A DNA stretch of 64,000 nucleotides from Latrodectus hesperus (Eukaryota; Arthropoda; Arachnida; Araneae; Theridiidae), in contig CM075862.1 in the NCBI GenBank assembly GCA_037975125.1, positions 43,533,777 to 43,597,776 of the forward strand, written 5' to 3'. This document shows, piece after piece, positions 35,301 through 52,662 of this stretch. The stretch's first letter is position 1, and every line of letters starts with the position of its first letter. The translations under genes and the position numbers were made by a program. The notes beneath the pieces were generated by a model. It saw only the letters and a program-made list of their open reading frames with translations. It was not told the DNA's origin and did no database searches.

Positions 35301-38300
35301 GGAGTTATGTGTTAGCTAAGCAAGTGCCATTTTTTTTTTATCAAAGTTTTGAAAATGTTATTCTATCTTATTATTATAGAATTGTAGCTTAACATTTAAA
35401 TGTGCATGTGATAGTGTTTATAAATTTTTATGTTATAAGTTATATCACTAAACTGAGAAATAATTAAATTTTTTATTTTTCTTTGCTCTGTTTATTGCAT
35501 CTTATAATACTTTTCATTTTTATAATTTATTTATTTTTCTCAGAACAATCTTACAATCGAGAGAAACATAATTATTTTCGATTTAAAGAATAAAAATTTA
35601 GTGATTGTTTCATGATCCCTTATTTTACTTATTTTTATTATTTATTTCAACATGATATTTTTAAATATAACTGTGATTGTAATTATTGGTGGGATAATTT
35701 ATTATTTCTCATTCTAGCTTTTTGCAAATTTTAAGCAAAAATATCACTGCCAAATTGTGAAAATTAATTTATTTCAAAATTTACTCTAAATGATATTACT
35801 AAAATTGTATCTATTAAATGTTTGTATAAGCCATACATATGTGTGTGTATTTAATTAGATTTTCATTGTTTTATAATTTATAATACAAGCAAAATTCCGT
35901 ATGTATTATGTAAAGTAAATCATAACAATAAAAAAGTTATTCTCTCATAATTTACTTTATGAGATTAGCTTGTTTTTATTATTAATATTTTTATAATTGT
36001 GGTGTGCATAACACTTTAATGATTATGTTTGGCATTGCTACTAGCTGTTAATTACAGTGATTTTGATTTAAAAAATTTAAATCTATTGAATCCTGCAGTG
36101 TGAAGTACAAAGGGAGAAGGATTGAAAAAATATCCTTTTAAACGAGCATATAAATTATTTTTAAACTTTCATTGTTGATTGTACTCATGATTTTACTTAA
36201 TTGCACATTTATAAAACATTTCAATAATCTGTATCATGTTAAGAATAAGCGAATTTATATTTTAGTATGATGTCAATAAATACATTACTACTGTTAATCA
36301 AAAGATATTTGTAAGCAATGTTCTCTCATATATAGATTATGTGAATCATAAATCATAATAAATTTTATCTAGACAAGTGATTTTGTCCTGTGAGTCTCCA
36401 GAAGAAAAAAACATTTAAACTTTGTGATGACAAATCATTTGTTGATTAAATCTGATCTATGATTTATTTTTAATGACTTCTATTTTTATTTGTGTATCAG
36501 TAATTTCAATATTTGATTAGATTCATTTCAAATTGTCTGAGAGTTCTGTTTTGAAAATAGATTCACCAATGACTTACATTTGTTATTTTAAATCAGAGAA
36601 TTTCTAATTTAAAATAACTAATGTAAATTCGAATTTCTGCTTATAACATTTTTTAATATTGTCTAACTATTGAATCCTGCATAAATTTCATTGTTTGTTT
36701 TTAAATGAGTGAAATTTTTATAATTTATGACAATTGATTGTCCATTAATTTATGCATTTATTTTAGTGAAAAGATATAAATCCTTGATATTTTTTAATTT
36801 TCCAATGTTTTTAAGAATAATTTTGATGCTATAAATCAATTATATTTAAAGCAGTTTTAATTTAAATCAATGTGAAAGTGAAATGTATTTTTAAATATAT
36901 AAAAAGCACTGTTGCAAAATACAATTTTTTGAAAATAATATATTTTGGCTTTTTATAAATAAGTATTTAAAAATACCGAAATATATAAAATAGCTAATAG
37001 TTAATAACAAATCATTTTTTGAAAATTTTCTCTTTTCGTATTTATTATATAAAATTGAAGAACTTTTTTATTTTAAGAAAAAGTACTGAACTATAATTGA
37101 TATTAATAAATTAACTGAATTTAAATTGCTATTTTGCTATGAATGTGATGTAATGGACTATATATTGCTTTGAAAATTTTATGAAATATTTTAGAATATC
37201 TTTCAGATGGGCATTTTATAAATCATTTGGAAAAATGCTATATCTTGTGAAAAGTATAATTATATTTTATATTAAAAATACATTGAAGAACAAAAATGAA
37301 AAAGTATGTAAAATTAAGATACTTAATTATTAATTGTTTAATTAAAGTACTTAATTACTAACAACTACTGTAATTGCTGCTAATAATTTGTAATTACAAA
37401 ATTATATTATTATGTGAGACTTTGAAACAACACCTTATTTTAAATTAATCTGGATCATTAATGTATTAATCAACTAACTAAATAAATAATGCATTGTACA
37501 CATTCTTATATATGTTAACGTAGATACATACATGAACCAAATTAATACATCATATTACTAAACTGTTTTTAACTGTGATTTTTCTATATTTAAAGATAAA
37601 TGTATTTGTGTATAATTTGTGAAGTATTAAGTGAGAATTATTGTTAGTTTCAAAATGTCTTTGATGTTTTTGGTGTATTATCTGTATTGATGTTTAGTTT
37701 AGATGATGCATGGAATCATTAAATTGTAAAAGTTTTTCATTTTTTAAGCCCAAAGAAATTGGAAACAAATGTTTTGCAAGATGTGAAATATTGTTGTTTT
37801 ATTTCCTATTTTTGTTTTGCTTATTTCGTGAAATAAATGTGTTGTTTCAGGAAGTAGTTGTCTAAATCAATTATTGACTTTAAATTGCTACTCAATTTTG
37901 AATATTACATCATAACCTTAGAAGAGAGATAATCAATTTTTTATATTTACTGCTCACTTTTGTGCTGTAAGTTTTCCTACATTTTTTAATAACTCCCACT
38001 GGTTTTTCAAATAAAAAGGGGAAATTTAACTGTACGACATATTTTATTAATAAAATACGACGAATACAACATAGGATTATTTTTTATCATTCTGACGGAG
38101 AAGTAATGAACTAACTTTCCTTGACGTCAAAGTCACAAGTCGAGTATACTTGAATTGTTTACATATTTATTTTTTTTGAAACGTCACTCGCATAAAGTCT
38201 ATTAAAACAATTATATCCATATTTCCAGCCTACTTGGTAATCATTCTACAATGATAGTTATTTCGCCATATTTTGTCTCATCTATTATGATTGGTAAAGA

Positions 38301-41095
38301 TAGATGACGTCACAAAGTTACTCATAATCTCAAATTTAACATTGCCCAATGGACAGCCTAACTACTGGATACTGCTAGGCTATTTATTTTTCTTTAGGGC
38401 TTTTAATTGAAGTTTATGGTTTTATTTTGAAATTAATATATGAAAACATAGTATAGAACTAAGTACACTCTATTTTCTTTCATTTAAATTGAAACTGTCC
38501 TTAAACTTTTTTTGTTTATATCGACTCGTTCGAACAAAACAATTAACAATTTGTTTTTTTTTATAAATATCTAATTATAATACTTCACAGCGATGGTGAT
38601 TCATTGAATTATAATTTGTTTTCATTTATTTCTTTAATTTCAAAAACATTAAATTCTCCCAAAAAATGTGACTGTATATATCACCAATAAAACGACACTA
38701 AAATTTCAAATTGTGACAATAAAGTAGAAGTGATTAATGTGTATTAAAAGGCTAAAAAGATTAAATTAATAGTAGTTGATTCAATATTCATTTTTATAAT
38801 TGCTTTTAAGAAACAAAAAATGCAAACATTTCGAATTGGAATAATTTAATGGGCATAACAGTGCAACGGTAAGAAAAGCGAAGTTTTATTTGAAATATAA
38901 CAGCATAGTATACGAACCGAAAAATGTCTTCTGTGAATAGTGTGCAAGCTTACCGAAAAGTGGGATGCGTTACAGACGTAGAATAGCCACCAAGCATAAA
39001 TGATGGCATATAGGGTGGGGGGATAGAATATCAACACACGGGAATAAGTTACCGTGGGAAAGACGCCACCTTCTATCAAACTCATAAAATCAAATAAGCG
39101 ATGAAGGAGCGTTCGTCATATCGCATTGCTCTTTATAACTTTCACTTAACTATTGTATTTCGTTAAAAATAACTATAATGGACTGTGAATGCTTATTTAT
39201 AATATTCGCTTATCAGTGTACTTTTTATAACAGAATTATTTTTAATTTTTTCAAATACAATAAACTCGTGATTATATTTGCTACAACACGGATTATCTGT
39301 GTTGTCTAAATAATAATAATAATAATAAATTTTTCTAAAGAAGAAACATTTCCGTGTAAAATAATGCAAAGATTTTAAATATTTTTCTAAAAAATAAACC
39401 TATAAATTTGTAAGAAGTGAATAATTTTATTATTATTTAAATGATTGGTATGTCCATATTATTATATGAGTATGTTGTTCAAAAGCACACTGGCACTAAT
39501 ATTTAGGCAATAATTTGAAACAAAAAGGTATCAAATTAAAAGTCATTGATAAAGATTTATCATTTTTATTAAATTACAAATAGCTTTTTTCTTTATTTCT
39601 CTTTCATGGTTAATATAAATAAGTCTAATTTGTTTTTAAAATGGGAGAATCAATGTAAAATGTGATGGTAATATGAATGCAACATTAAGTCATTGTTATA
39701 AAAATAAATTTGAAATATTGCTCATGACATTACATTAATTTGTGTATTATTTTATATCATATATCATACTCTCAAAATCAGACATGCATAATTTCTATCG
39801 TACCATTCATATTTTTAATAACAATGAAAGCATAAATGCACCTGTAAAATAACTTGTGATGCAAACGATTTGAATTTTATTTTCCTGATGCAGGATCTGG
39901 CAACGGCAGTTAAGTTACAAGGAACATGATTTTAATATCTTGGAATTAAGCATAATACCTTAACAAATATTCAAGTAATATTTCTGTTTTAAGCATTGTT
40001 CCTTTTAAGTAACGGAACGGACATAACTTTAATATTAAAATATATTTTCTTCAACGGAAATATAATATATTTCTGTTTTATTATTATACAAATACTGTTG
40101 ACAGAAGTATTCCAAAGGAATATAATCTATTCTCAGGTAACTAACTGTGATTTATTCAAAATTATTGTTATACTAAATCAATTTGAAATGAATATATGTG
40201 CAGGCACTCTAATGTATGTAATGTCTATACGTGATTCGAATCCACAAATTAATTTCTGAACCCCTCAAATATTACAAAATAGCTTGAAAACTCGAATGCC
40301 GTATTCAATCTTTTTTTCCTCCTGAATTCGAATATTTTAATGTGATAAAAAAGCGTTAAATGTTAAAAACAAAGTTTAAAAATATTATCCTAATTTCCAG
40401 TCATAAAAAATTGTTCGTTTCAAAATGCATATTACATTTTAAATAGGTATAATATTCATTTTTAATCAATAGATCCACTTGATAATTTAATGGAACAAAC
40501 TAATTCTTTATTTTATGTTATAGATTATGTAGATATAATAGTCTGAATATATTATTTTCAATGTTTCTCTTTTATGTCATAAAATTATCACCCAAACACA
40601 ATTGAGTCTTAATTATAAATTTTAAAAAAAAAGATATTTATATTTTCTTAAAAGTTTAAGACACTTCCTGCGTCAATTTGATTCAAGATCAAATTTAAGA
40701 AAGTTTTGTTTTGTCGCATCTTTATTGGATTTTAAATAGAATTTGACTAAATATACAAGTGGTGAAAAGTTTTTAATACACATTATAAATAAATGTAAGT
40801 TATTAATACACAATAGTGCAATTAGTTATAATTCATGTGATTTTGAATATAAACTTCGATATATTAAGAATGTTATGGTATGCTGAAGGCGATTTAGCTA
40901 CAGGAGGTGGCCCTACTAAAATTTTCATAAAAAAAACTAATATTTTGTTTATTAATCATAAAATTTTTATAAAAATTATAATAATTGTCAAATTTTTTAA
41001 TATACATTATTAATAATTAAATAAAATGTGATCTAAATTTAATAATTTCCTAAAGTTAAATGTTATCAATGATTTAGACATACACTTCCTGTTCG
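32340..41095. other. Runx intron right of CNNM
   Basis: This is a long, very AT-rich stretch with no recognisable gene or transposon. The only notable patch is about 38090-38400, which is less AT-rich and carries two perfect TGACGTCA palindromes. A short (ATA)n run lies at about 39309-39329. Confidence 0.5.
38122..38312. promoter_or_regulatory. pair of consensus CRE sites (TGACGTCA)
   Basis: A perfect 8-bp cAMP-response/CREB-ATF palindrome occurs at about 38123 (CTTGACGTCAAAG) and again at about 38304 (GATGACGTCACAAA), within a non-repeat, GC-shifted patch of the Runx intron. CREB/ATF family proteins bind this site; use here is unproven. Confidence 0.35.
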
Positions 41096-41904
41096 TCACT
41101 CAACATCTGTAAAGGAGTCTTCCCTTTTGATTTCCATTATACAATCTCCATCATGTTTCGTGAAGTGCCCTTCTACCTTACGAAGCATGATGTAAAGTTT
41201 CTGGGGTCTCTCTTCGCAGTTTCCAAAACACCCTTGAAACGTTCGACTGTTTAAATGCGGGCAACAATCGAATAATTCACAAAATTTTCTGGGTGAATAG
41301 CAATCCTATGTTCATATCCTAATCTAATCAACTTGTATAAGCAGGCCATTTGGCATTCATGACTATTGACCTAGCGCTGGATTATTGACAGCAATGTTTC
41401 GGTAACTCTTTCGATGACGAAGGAACGTTGTTCGAGTTTGTCAATTCAACATGTCAAACCTAATACCATTCTTTAACGTAATTTTTTAGGTTGTGGATGC
41501 TTTTAACGTCTGAATCGTCCAGTGGCAAATTTTTCTGCAGCATTCATTACCAAAGAACATGCGATATCTGTTGCATTTTTACTTTTTGCTTAGAAGTAGC
41601 TTGCCAATTTCGACCACGTGCTTCGGACCTTTGAAGGGTTTGTGCTTGTTTAACATATCCATCTTAGACACCGACTGAACCAGTCTGTCACAATACTCTT
41701 TGTCGGTAAGCGTCTGACTGAGAAGTTTCGTACTTTCAACCATAGATGAATTCCACAGTCTCTGATAATGACCATGTGTTGTTGCAAGAATAGAAATACA
41801 CTTCCTTTCCTAAGATACTAGTTCGCTTAGTATCCTTTGCGGAAACACTTTAGACATTTGTAATCCCCATTTTTTTTTCTTTTATCTTCTGGAGTTTCTT
41901 CCAT
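41096..41904 (-). pseudogene. decayed coding sequence, unidentified (possibly processed pseudogene)
   Basis: On the minus strand, protein-like text can be followed for about 270 codons across several frames. It runs from an ATG at 41904 (MEETPEDKRKKNGDYKCLKC) to a TGA at 41098-41096 (...MEIKREDSFTDVE). Readable pieces between them include ISILATTHGHYQRLWNSSMV, TDKEYCDRLVQSVSKMDM, KPFKGPKHVVEIGKLLLSKK, ATDIACSLVMNAAEKF, IERVTETLLSIIQ, HECQMACLYKLIRLGYEHRI and AIHPENFVNYSIVARI. They are interrupted by several stops and frameshifts. I do not recognise the parent family. The lack of introns over this length suggests either a retrocopy or the relic of a transposon-encoded protein. Confidence 0.6.
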
Positions 41905-42239
41905 CACACTTTAAACAAGCAGAAAGTCTATTTTATGAATGGTGTTTTCGAAGAAATTGAACATTTGATTCTATTTATGGCGTGTATGTGTGTACTTTCG
42001 GATATCAAAGTTAATTTTAAAATTCCATTGGACAAAAAAATCCTGAAAAGGTCATCTGGAAGACATCTTTGAATCTCCGTTTGAGGATTTTCTTCTATCG
42101 CATTTATTTCAGTAATCAAGCATATTCTATTTTCAATTCGTTGAGGTATGCAATTTAGAGATATGATTGTTCTGGGGAAAATTTTCTTATTACTTAAAAT
42201 ATGAACACTCCTCACATCTAAAAGAACTTGCATTTAGAC

Positions 42240-44420
42240 GAAATTCTTTCATTTCTATAAAAATGCATCGAAAAATACGACCGACAAATGTTTATTTTGT
42301 CGCCACGAGAACGTGGCACAGTACAATTTATATATATGCCACAAAATTTTTGCTGGGATAAACATTATATAAAACTATACAGATTAATGAATTACATTGA
42401 CTACTTCGTTTAAACAAAATCGAAGTCCATTTGTCAATTATGAAATTATCTATGTTGTCTGTTCGAGTTTCTGAATACCAATTTGAATCTACAATAGTTC
42501 TAAATTTAAATAACATAATTAAAAAGCGTTGAAATTTTCTGTTTTATTGGTGACAATATATGTGATAACTGCTAATTTTTTATTAAAACAATAATTATAA
42601 TTTAGATGTTTCTAATATGGGGAAAAAAAGAAAATATTTCTAATTTTTTTAATAGAGAAATATTTATCCTATGAAGTTATTAAAGAGGATTTTTCACATT
42701 AATATTTTTTTTGAAAAAAATCAGTAATACAAAGCGCTATTTTGAAAAGTACGATAGTGAAGGTAAAGTTATTATTTTCAACAAAAAATTAGAGCTTTAT
42801 TTGTTCTAGAGGTAGGAATTAAATATTTATACCCTTTTCGTGACGTTTCCATATGCATCTTCACATACTGTCTACAATGAGCTCACTTTTTGCAAAATAT
42901 CAATATTTCCCCTTCGTCACATTTTGTGTGGATATATATATTTCGAAAATGAAAATGGAAATTTCTCTTTCTAATTAATTAATGAACAAAATCGAACTGT
43001 AGCTCTACGAATATCGCCAAAAGTGACTCAATGATCCTTTTATTTATTTTTTTTTCTTGTCTAAACAAAGCGCTGTAGTGACTTCGTTTATCGTTTTCCG
43101 AAACACGAAACACCCCTTTCCATAATTGCTGTTATGAATATTTGATAATAGTTCTGCATGGATCAGAGAGAAGTTGTGACCTAAAAATGTTTTTGTTTTT
43201 TTCACACGCGTTGTTTTATTTATTTATATTTCCCCCTCTCAAATCGTTCGTTTGGCGTGTATTGGACAACCGTAGATAGCATTTTGGCCAAACGTTAACC
43301 GATGAGTCCAACCTTGCTCCTATCTATTCAATAAATTTCTCTGTACTGTCCTTCATACCTGAGTGTCTGATTCAAACACGCAATTTGTTTGATTGGCCCC
43401 CTCAATATAAAAATTGCTTTTGGAATAATTTCCGGTGTAAAATGAAAATTTTTCCAAATTTCAGATTTGACGAATAATGCATTTTATTATATGTTATATA
43501 TTTATCATGAAATCCCATATTCCCATTGAATGAAATCTACAATTTTAATGCTTTGTTTCCATATTCCATAAACTATATAGGCGTATAATATGCATGTTTT
43601 TAATATTTATCTAGATATAATTTTTAATGTCTCATTTTTGTTACAACTTTTGTTTTCTCTTTATATTAATTAACATGTATTAACATTGCAATAATAACTA
43701 TGCTTTTATATTTATAGTTTAATTAATTATTGCTATCTTTATAAATTTTTTAAAGTATGTTGAAATGGTAGAAATTACTTTTCACCCCTTGTATACTTGA
43801 GAATTTAAAGTTTATTGGCATCGATATAAAAAAAAACTCAATTAGATAATTTTTTTTCAAAATAAGTTATTTTTTGAAATATCAAATTGTATATTTAGAG
43901 TTACCAATATTATTTTAATTACTTAAGAAGAAATTTAAAAGGAATTTTCAAAATGTAAAGAAAGAGAGAAAAGAACAACTCAGTTTCCTCTGCAAGCATA
44001 TGCACGAAATAAGAAATTCACACATACACGAGCTTTTATTGAACATGTTTATGCTCACATTTCTTAAAAAAGAAGGCCCCAAATAATTTTTAGTTAAAAT
44101 ATATTGAAAAATTTATAGCAGCTTATATTTTACTCGAACATAACTCAGTTATATTCAGCAAGTTTTTTTTCATTAATTATGGATAAATTAATAAATTATT
44201 TTTCATTGTAATTATTTTGATTACCAATTTGTAAGCAGAATTAAGTTCAAAATAAGCTCTTATACATGATAAGTTTTTACTTAAACATATATGTTTTTCG
44301 AATAGAGATGTAACAGTATCTAACAATTATTTTTGCTCTTAATTTTTTTAAAAATTAATTAATGTAATTTAAGAATATTATATGCTTATGTATCTCCTAT
44401 TTTATATTTATACATATTAT
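42240..44420. other. Runx intron, no gene seen
   Basis: AT-rich intron. A mildly GC-shifted stretch at about 43020-43400 has no sustained frame or recognised repeat. Confidence 0.45.
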
Positions 44421-44834
44421 GAAACTGAAGAGCCGTGGTAGCCTTGTGGTTAGGGTATCGGCTTTCCATCCGGAAGGGCGGTGTTCGGTTCCCAATGCCG
44501 CCAAAGACCCACCGAGTATACGATATACGTGCTCGTTAAATCTGGGGAATCGAAAGTCCTGTTGTCGGTCGTTGAGCAGTTACCATGAGTGTAATAGTCT
44601 GGAGAAAATTTCCTCCTCTTCCAGATCAAAGTCAAAATTGAGAGCGTGGATCCACTGGTGGTGCCATCTATCAGAGGAGTCTTAGAACAAAGTCGTACTT
44701 TCACCTTCGTGCTTCTCTGATTAAAACGAAAGACGCTTCCTATTGACTTAAATTCGCATTGCCAAGGCATAGCGAGCTTGGCTTGTCCAAGTGTCATAAG
44801 TAACAATAACAACAACAATAACAAAGAAACTGAA
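44421..44834 (+). repeat. tRNA-derived SINE (family 4) with 9-bp target duplication
   Basis: The element at 44430-44825 is bounded by GAAACTGAA (44421-44429 and 44826-44834). The tRNA-like head is AGCCGTGGTAGCCTTGTGGTTAGGG with a B-box relative GTTCGGTTCCC. The body contains GTGCTCGTTAAATCTGGGGA, TGGTGGTGCCATCTATCAG and GGCTTGTCCAAGTG, with an AACAATAACAACAACAATAAC-type tail. It is the same family as the reverse copy at 14390-14767. Open frames over it are chance. Confidence 0.88.
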
Positions 44835-46223
<1,389 letters not shown>

Positions 46224-46369
46224 TCAATTTAATAGAATAAATGAGCTTGATGAAATATCATACATTATTTGATTCAAAATTATAATTTTTGCACTGATAT
46301 AAGGAGGAAATGTTGCATAATAGAATATCCAATGTTGTTTTAATAAAAATATAATTTTCAAAAGTCACT

Positions 46370-46420
46370 AATGGAGCCGCGTTTGTTAGGGCGTCGTTTT
46401 CGTTATCAGATGACGTTATG
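46370..46420 (+). repeat. SINE head fragment (family 2-like)
   Basis: GGAGCCGCGTTTGTTAGGGC, then GTCGTTTTCGTTATCAGATG, matches the head of the element at 46933 (GGAGCGGAGGCCTGGTTGG and TTCGTTCTGATTATCAGAAG). The rest of the element is absent. Confidence 0.5.
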
Positions 46421-46520
46421 TGTCTTTATAAAAATATTCCTTCTTATTATACATGTCTTCATAAAAAGAAGCATATTTATTTACTTTTAATTAAAGTAAT
46501 TAATAATTTAAAAGTAGAGA

Positions 46521-46780
46521 CAGAGGAGCTCACCGTTGCTTAATGGAATGGCAGTGCTTTTTTGGAGCATAAGGTCCCAGGTTCGATATCAGTCACTGTT
46601 GAATAATGGGAGATGGATGCTAGCTTTTGATTTCTGCATGCAAGTCTTGATGCTTGTGAGTTTCTCCTTTACGACACGTGAAAACGGTCCACTATGTGTT
46701 AAGTTTTTTCGGAAGATAACTTACATGATAGATGCTTAAGTGTCTTCTGTCTTAAAGCTGTCTCTTACGTGATGACAAAA
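46521..46780 (+). repeat. probable tRNA-derived SINE, separate family
   Basis: The head GAGGAGCTCACCGTTGCTTAATGG is followed by a B-box-like GGTTCGATATC at about 46581. A non-coding body (TTTACGACACGTGAAAACGG) follows. A similar phrase, CCTACGACACGTAAATACGG, occurs at about 15332-15351, hinting at another copy there. Boundaries are uncertain. Confidence 0.5.
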
Positions 46781-46932
46781 AGGAGAAAAACTAAAGATTT
46801 TTTGAAGTTTTTCTGTTATACTTCAAATTATTATGTGTTTGAGATATGATATTATCTATAAAATTTAGTAAAAATAGAATGTTGCCTTGATTGATACATG
46901 CACGTACTCCTTTGTGAATATATCAAGCATAA

Positions 46933-47160
46933 AAATGGAGCGGAGGCCTGGTTGGTTAGGGCTTCGTTCTGATTATCAGAAGAGAGTGGGTTCGAATCCC
47001 GTCTTAGTCAAAAATCCGTAGTATTCCCTAAAAGCGGCTGGAGCACGTTAAATAGGCCATCATCGCAATGAAATAATACTTCTGGGGTTACAGGTCAAGT
47101 ACTGGGTGCCTTCTGCTTGATCCCTGCTTCTTAATGACGAAGACTGAGAATAAGGATCGC
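46933..47160 (+). repeat. tRNA-derived SINE (family 2)
   Basis: The head GAGGCCTGGTTGGTTAGGGC and B box GGGTTCGAATCCCG are followed by AAAAGCGGCTGGAGCACGTT, ATAGGCCATCATCGCAATG and TTCTGCTTGATCCCTGCTTC. It matches 10027-10250 over its length. Confidence 0.82.
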
Positions 47161-47958
47161 TTTTTCATTATTCTCTTTTTTATGCTGAAATTGCGACTTT
47201 CTCTAGAATATTTGCAAAACTTTATCATTTAAAATTCAATTCACTGAGTTTGTGAAAATATGACTCATCCAAATAATCAATAACTCAAAATAATATCTAT
47301 TTTTATATCATTCTCTTCTTATAACTAAAATAACTTCTCTAGAATTTTCGCGAAATTTATCACCTTAAGTATATTTTATGCAAACCTTTTTGAGAAAAAC
47401 ATAAGTCGATTATGTCATCACACACACAATAATTGAGAATAATTATATTCTATCATTTTTTTAAGCATGAGTGCTAAAAAAATTTAACTTGCTCAGGAAT
47501 TGTCTCAAAATTTATCATCCAAAGTACATTTAATTTGATATATATGTATATACATATATATTGACAGATTCTTCTTAATTTGAAATTATGAATTTCTTAG
47601 AAATATTGGCTAATTTTAATCCAATTTGCTTTGTAATGTAATTCTTTGTTATTATGGTTATGGTTCTTTTCAATACAGTATCAAATCCAATTTTAGTGTT
47701 AGATTTTCTTAGAGTGACAAATTTCATAGTCCTGATTTAGCGCGGCTAAACATAGGAAATATGCAACAACAATACAGTATATATTTAAGCTTTTTTGAGA
47801 CTTATTAAGAAGTCTTATTTTTATTAATTTAAAATATTTTTATCTTTTTATTTTAACTATATATATATTTCATAACGATATGATTAGAATAATATGCAAA
47901 TGTGTGATTACACTCTATTTAATGAAAATATGTAACTATATTTTTTATCTGTAATGAG

Positions 47959-48187
47959 CCTAGTACCTGTAACGCCTAGTACCCGTAACGCGATGTATAG
48001 CCTAGTACCCGTAATGCGATGGATTTGGCAACATTGATATACGGATTGCATGTTTATGTATTGCCATTTTGAGATTCACCATTTTTTGATCATGAAACGC
48101 TCGTATATGCTGATGATTATGAATCGCATGAATTTCACCGTTGGCTACATTTTTAAAAACCCCGCCAAACGCGTTACGTATTCTAGG
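47959..48187. mobile_element. probable MITE with CCTAG ends and a tandemly repeated left end
   Basis: The left end CCTAGTACCCGTAACGCG is present in three head-to-tail copies starting at 47959, 47975 and 48001 (the first lacks the GCGATG part, the third has AATGCG). The right end 48170-48187, reversed, reads CCTAGAATACGTAACGCG and matches with three differences. The interior is about 150 bases with no coding capacity. No target duplication could be fixed. Confidence 0.6.
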
Positions 48188-48320
48188 ACTTTACCAAATT
48201 TCATTTAGAAAATTTTAGCAAATTTAGTTTTTTTATTCCGATTAATTCTTTCGATATATTTTCTGGTTGCCTCTTTCTGACGATCGAAGCTTTCAAAGGC
48301 AGCGAATCGCCAGCTATTTT

Positions 48321-48545
48321 GAACTATGGTCAAGTAACGAGATCTACACCTGAGTTGACACTCTTTTCTATTCGAATCAAGACACTGGCTGAAGGGCATT
48401 AAAATCGTGGGATTTTAACTACCACGATCTCCGATTGGATCAAGTATATCAACCACATTAGTTTCTGATGATGATAGAGCGGTGCCACCAGATAACCGAG
48501 ACCGTAATTTATGCTAGAAGTGGTACATGAAACTGTTTTCATTGT
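48321..48545 (+). repeat. dispersed repeat, copy 2 of the GGTCAAGTGACGAGGTC family
   Basis: GAACTATGGTCAAGTAACGA, then GATCTACACCTGAGTTGACA, aligns with the starts of 12490-12765 and the reversed 63953-64000. It continues through TTTTAACTACCACGATCTCC and GCGGTGCCACCAGATAACCG. Boundaries are approximate. Confidence 0.6.
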
Positions 48546-48879
48546 GACACATCCTGTATTTTAGCAGTTTTATATGCTGTATTTCAACAGTTCAAGGATT
48601 CTGTTATACAATATTACTTCATATTCGAAGAAGTAAGGACATTACTTTGAATTAATATTCTCTACCAGATCCAAGAAAATTAAGTTCTGTAAACCTTGAA
48701 TTCATTAAAAGTTTCAAGATATGAGTTAATGATGTGATGTGAGATCAGCTTGAAAGCGCCTCTCTAGGGTACAGAAGTCAACAAGTTGGATACCTTCATC
48801 CAATGACTCTTTTTTTTCTAATGCCCGCCTGCATTTAGAATATACCTCTATTCAGCGATTGAATAGGCGAATATGATAG

Positions 48880-49046
48880 CATCTTATACTGTGGGGCACA
48901 CAATAGGTGTGCCATTGTCACCACGAAAGTGAAGTGATAAAGAAACACACACACAAAGAGAGAAAGGAACATCCATGCCCGAACCAGGATTCGAACCCGG
49001 AACCTACTGCTTAGAAGTTAGGGACCACTCTGCCATCGGTCGGCTC
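48880..49046 (-). repeat. tRNA-derived SINE (reverse), related to family 1
   Basis: On the minus strand the head GAGCCGACCGATGGCAGAGTGG and B box GGGTTCGAATCCTGG lead into GGGCATGGATGTTCC, TTTCTCTCTTTGTGTGTG and CACTTTCGTGGTGACAATGG. The post-B-box GGGCATGGATGT and CT-rich step are shared with the family 1 SINEs. Confidence 0.75.
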
Positions 49047-52417
<3,371 letters not shown>

Positions 52418-52662
52418 AAATGCTAGAGGGCGCTCCGTGGCTGAGTGGTCAAAGTATCACTCCGCTAATCGCTTGAGAGCGTAAGAGTATGGGTTCGATT
52501 CCCACCGTGGCCCTGGATGTTTTATTCGTTATTCTTCTGTGGTTGTACATCTGTCATTGTGCTATTTGTCCTATTATCGACGAAGACTTACAAGCGGATC
52601 TCAAGAATCAAGCATACAAGTCTGAATATATGTAATGTAATAAATAAATAAATAAATGCTAG
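52418..52662 (+). repeat. tRNA-derived SINE (serine-tRNA-like head) with 9-bp target duplication
   Basis: The element at 52427-52653 lies between AAATGCTAG repeats (52418-52426 and 52654-52662). The head CTCCGTGGCTGAGTGGTCAAAG has a long variable-arm-like stretch (GCTTGAGAGCGTAAGAG) and the B box GGGTTCGATTCCC, which resembles a serine-type tRNA. The tail is (AAAT)n. This is a different family from the CAACAAC-tailed SINEs. Confidence 0.85.

Noticed and set aside
38846..39085. 79-codon minus-strand frame
   Set aside because: There is no start context, splice signals or family resemblance. Length alone is not persuasive in this composition.
52427..52515. Possible serine tRNA gene
   Set aside because: Same reasoning: a SINE body, an (AAAT)n tail and flanking AAATGCTAG duplications show a retroposon.
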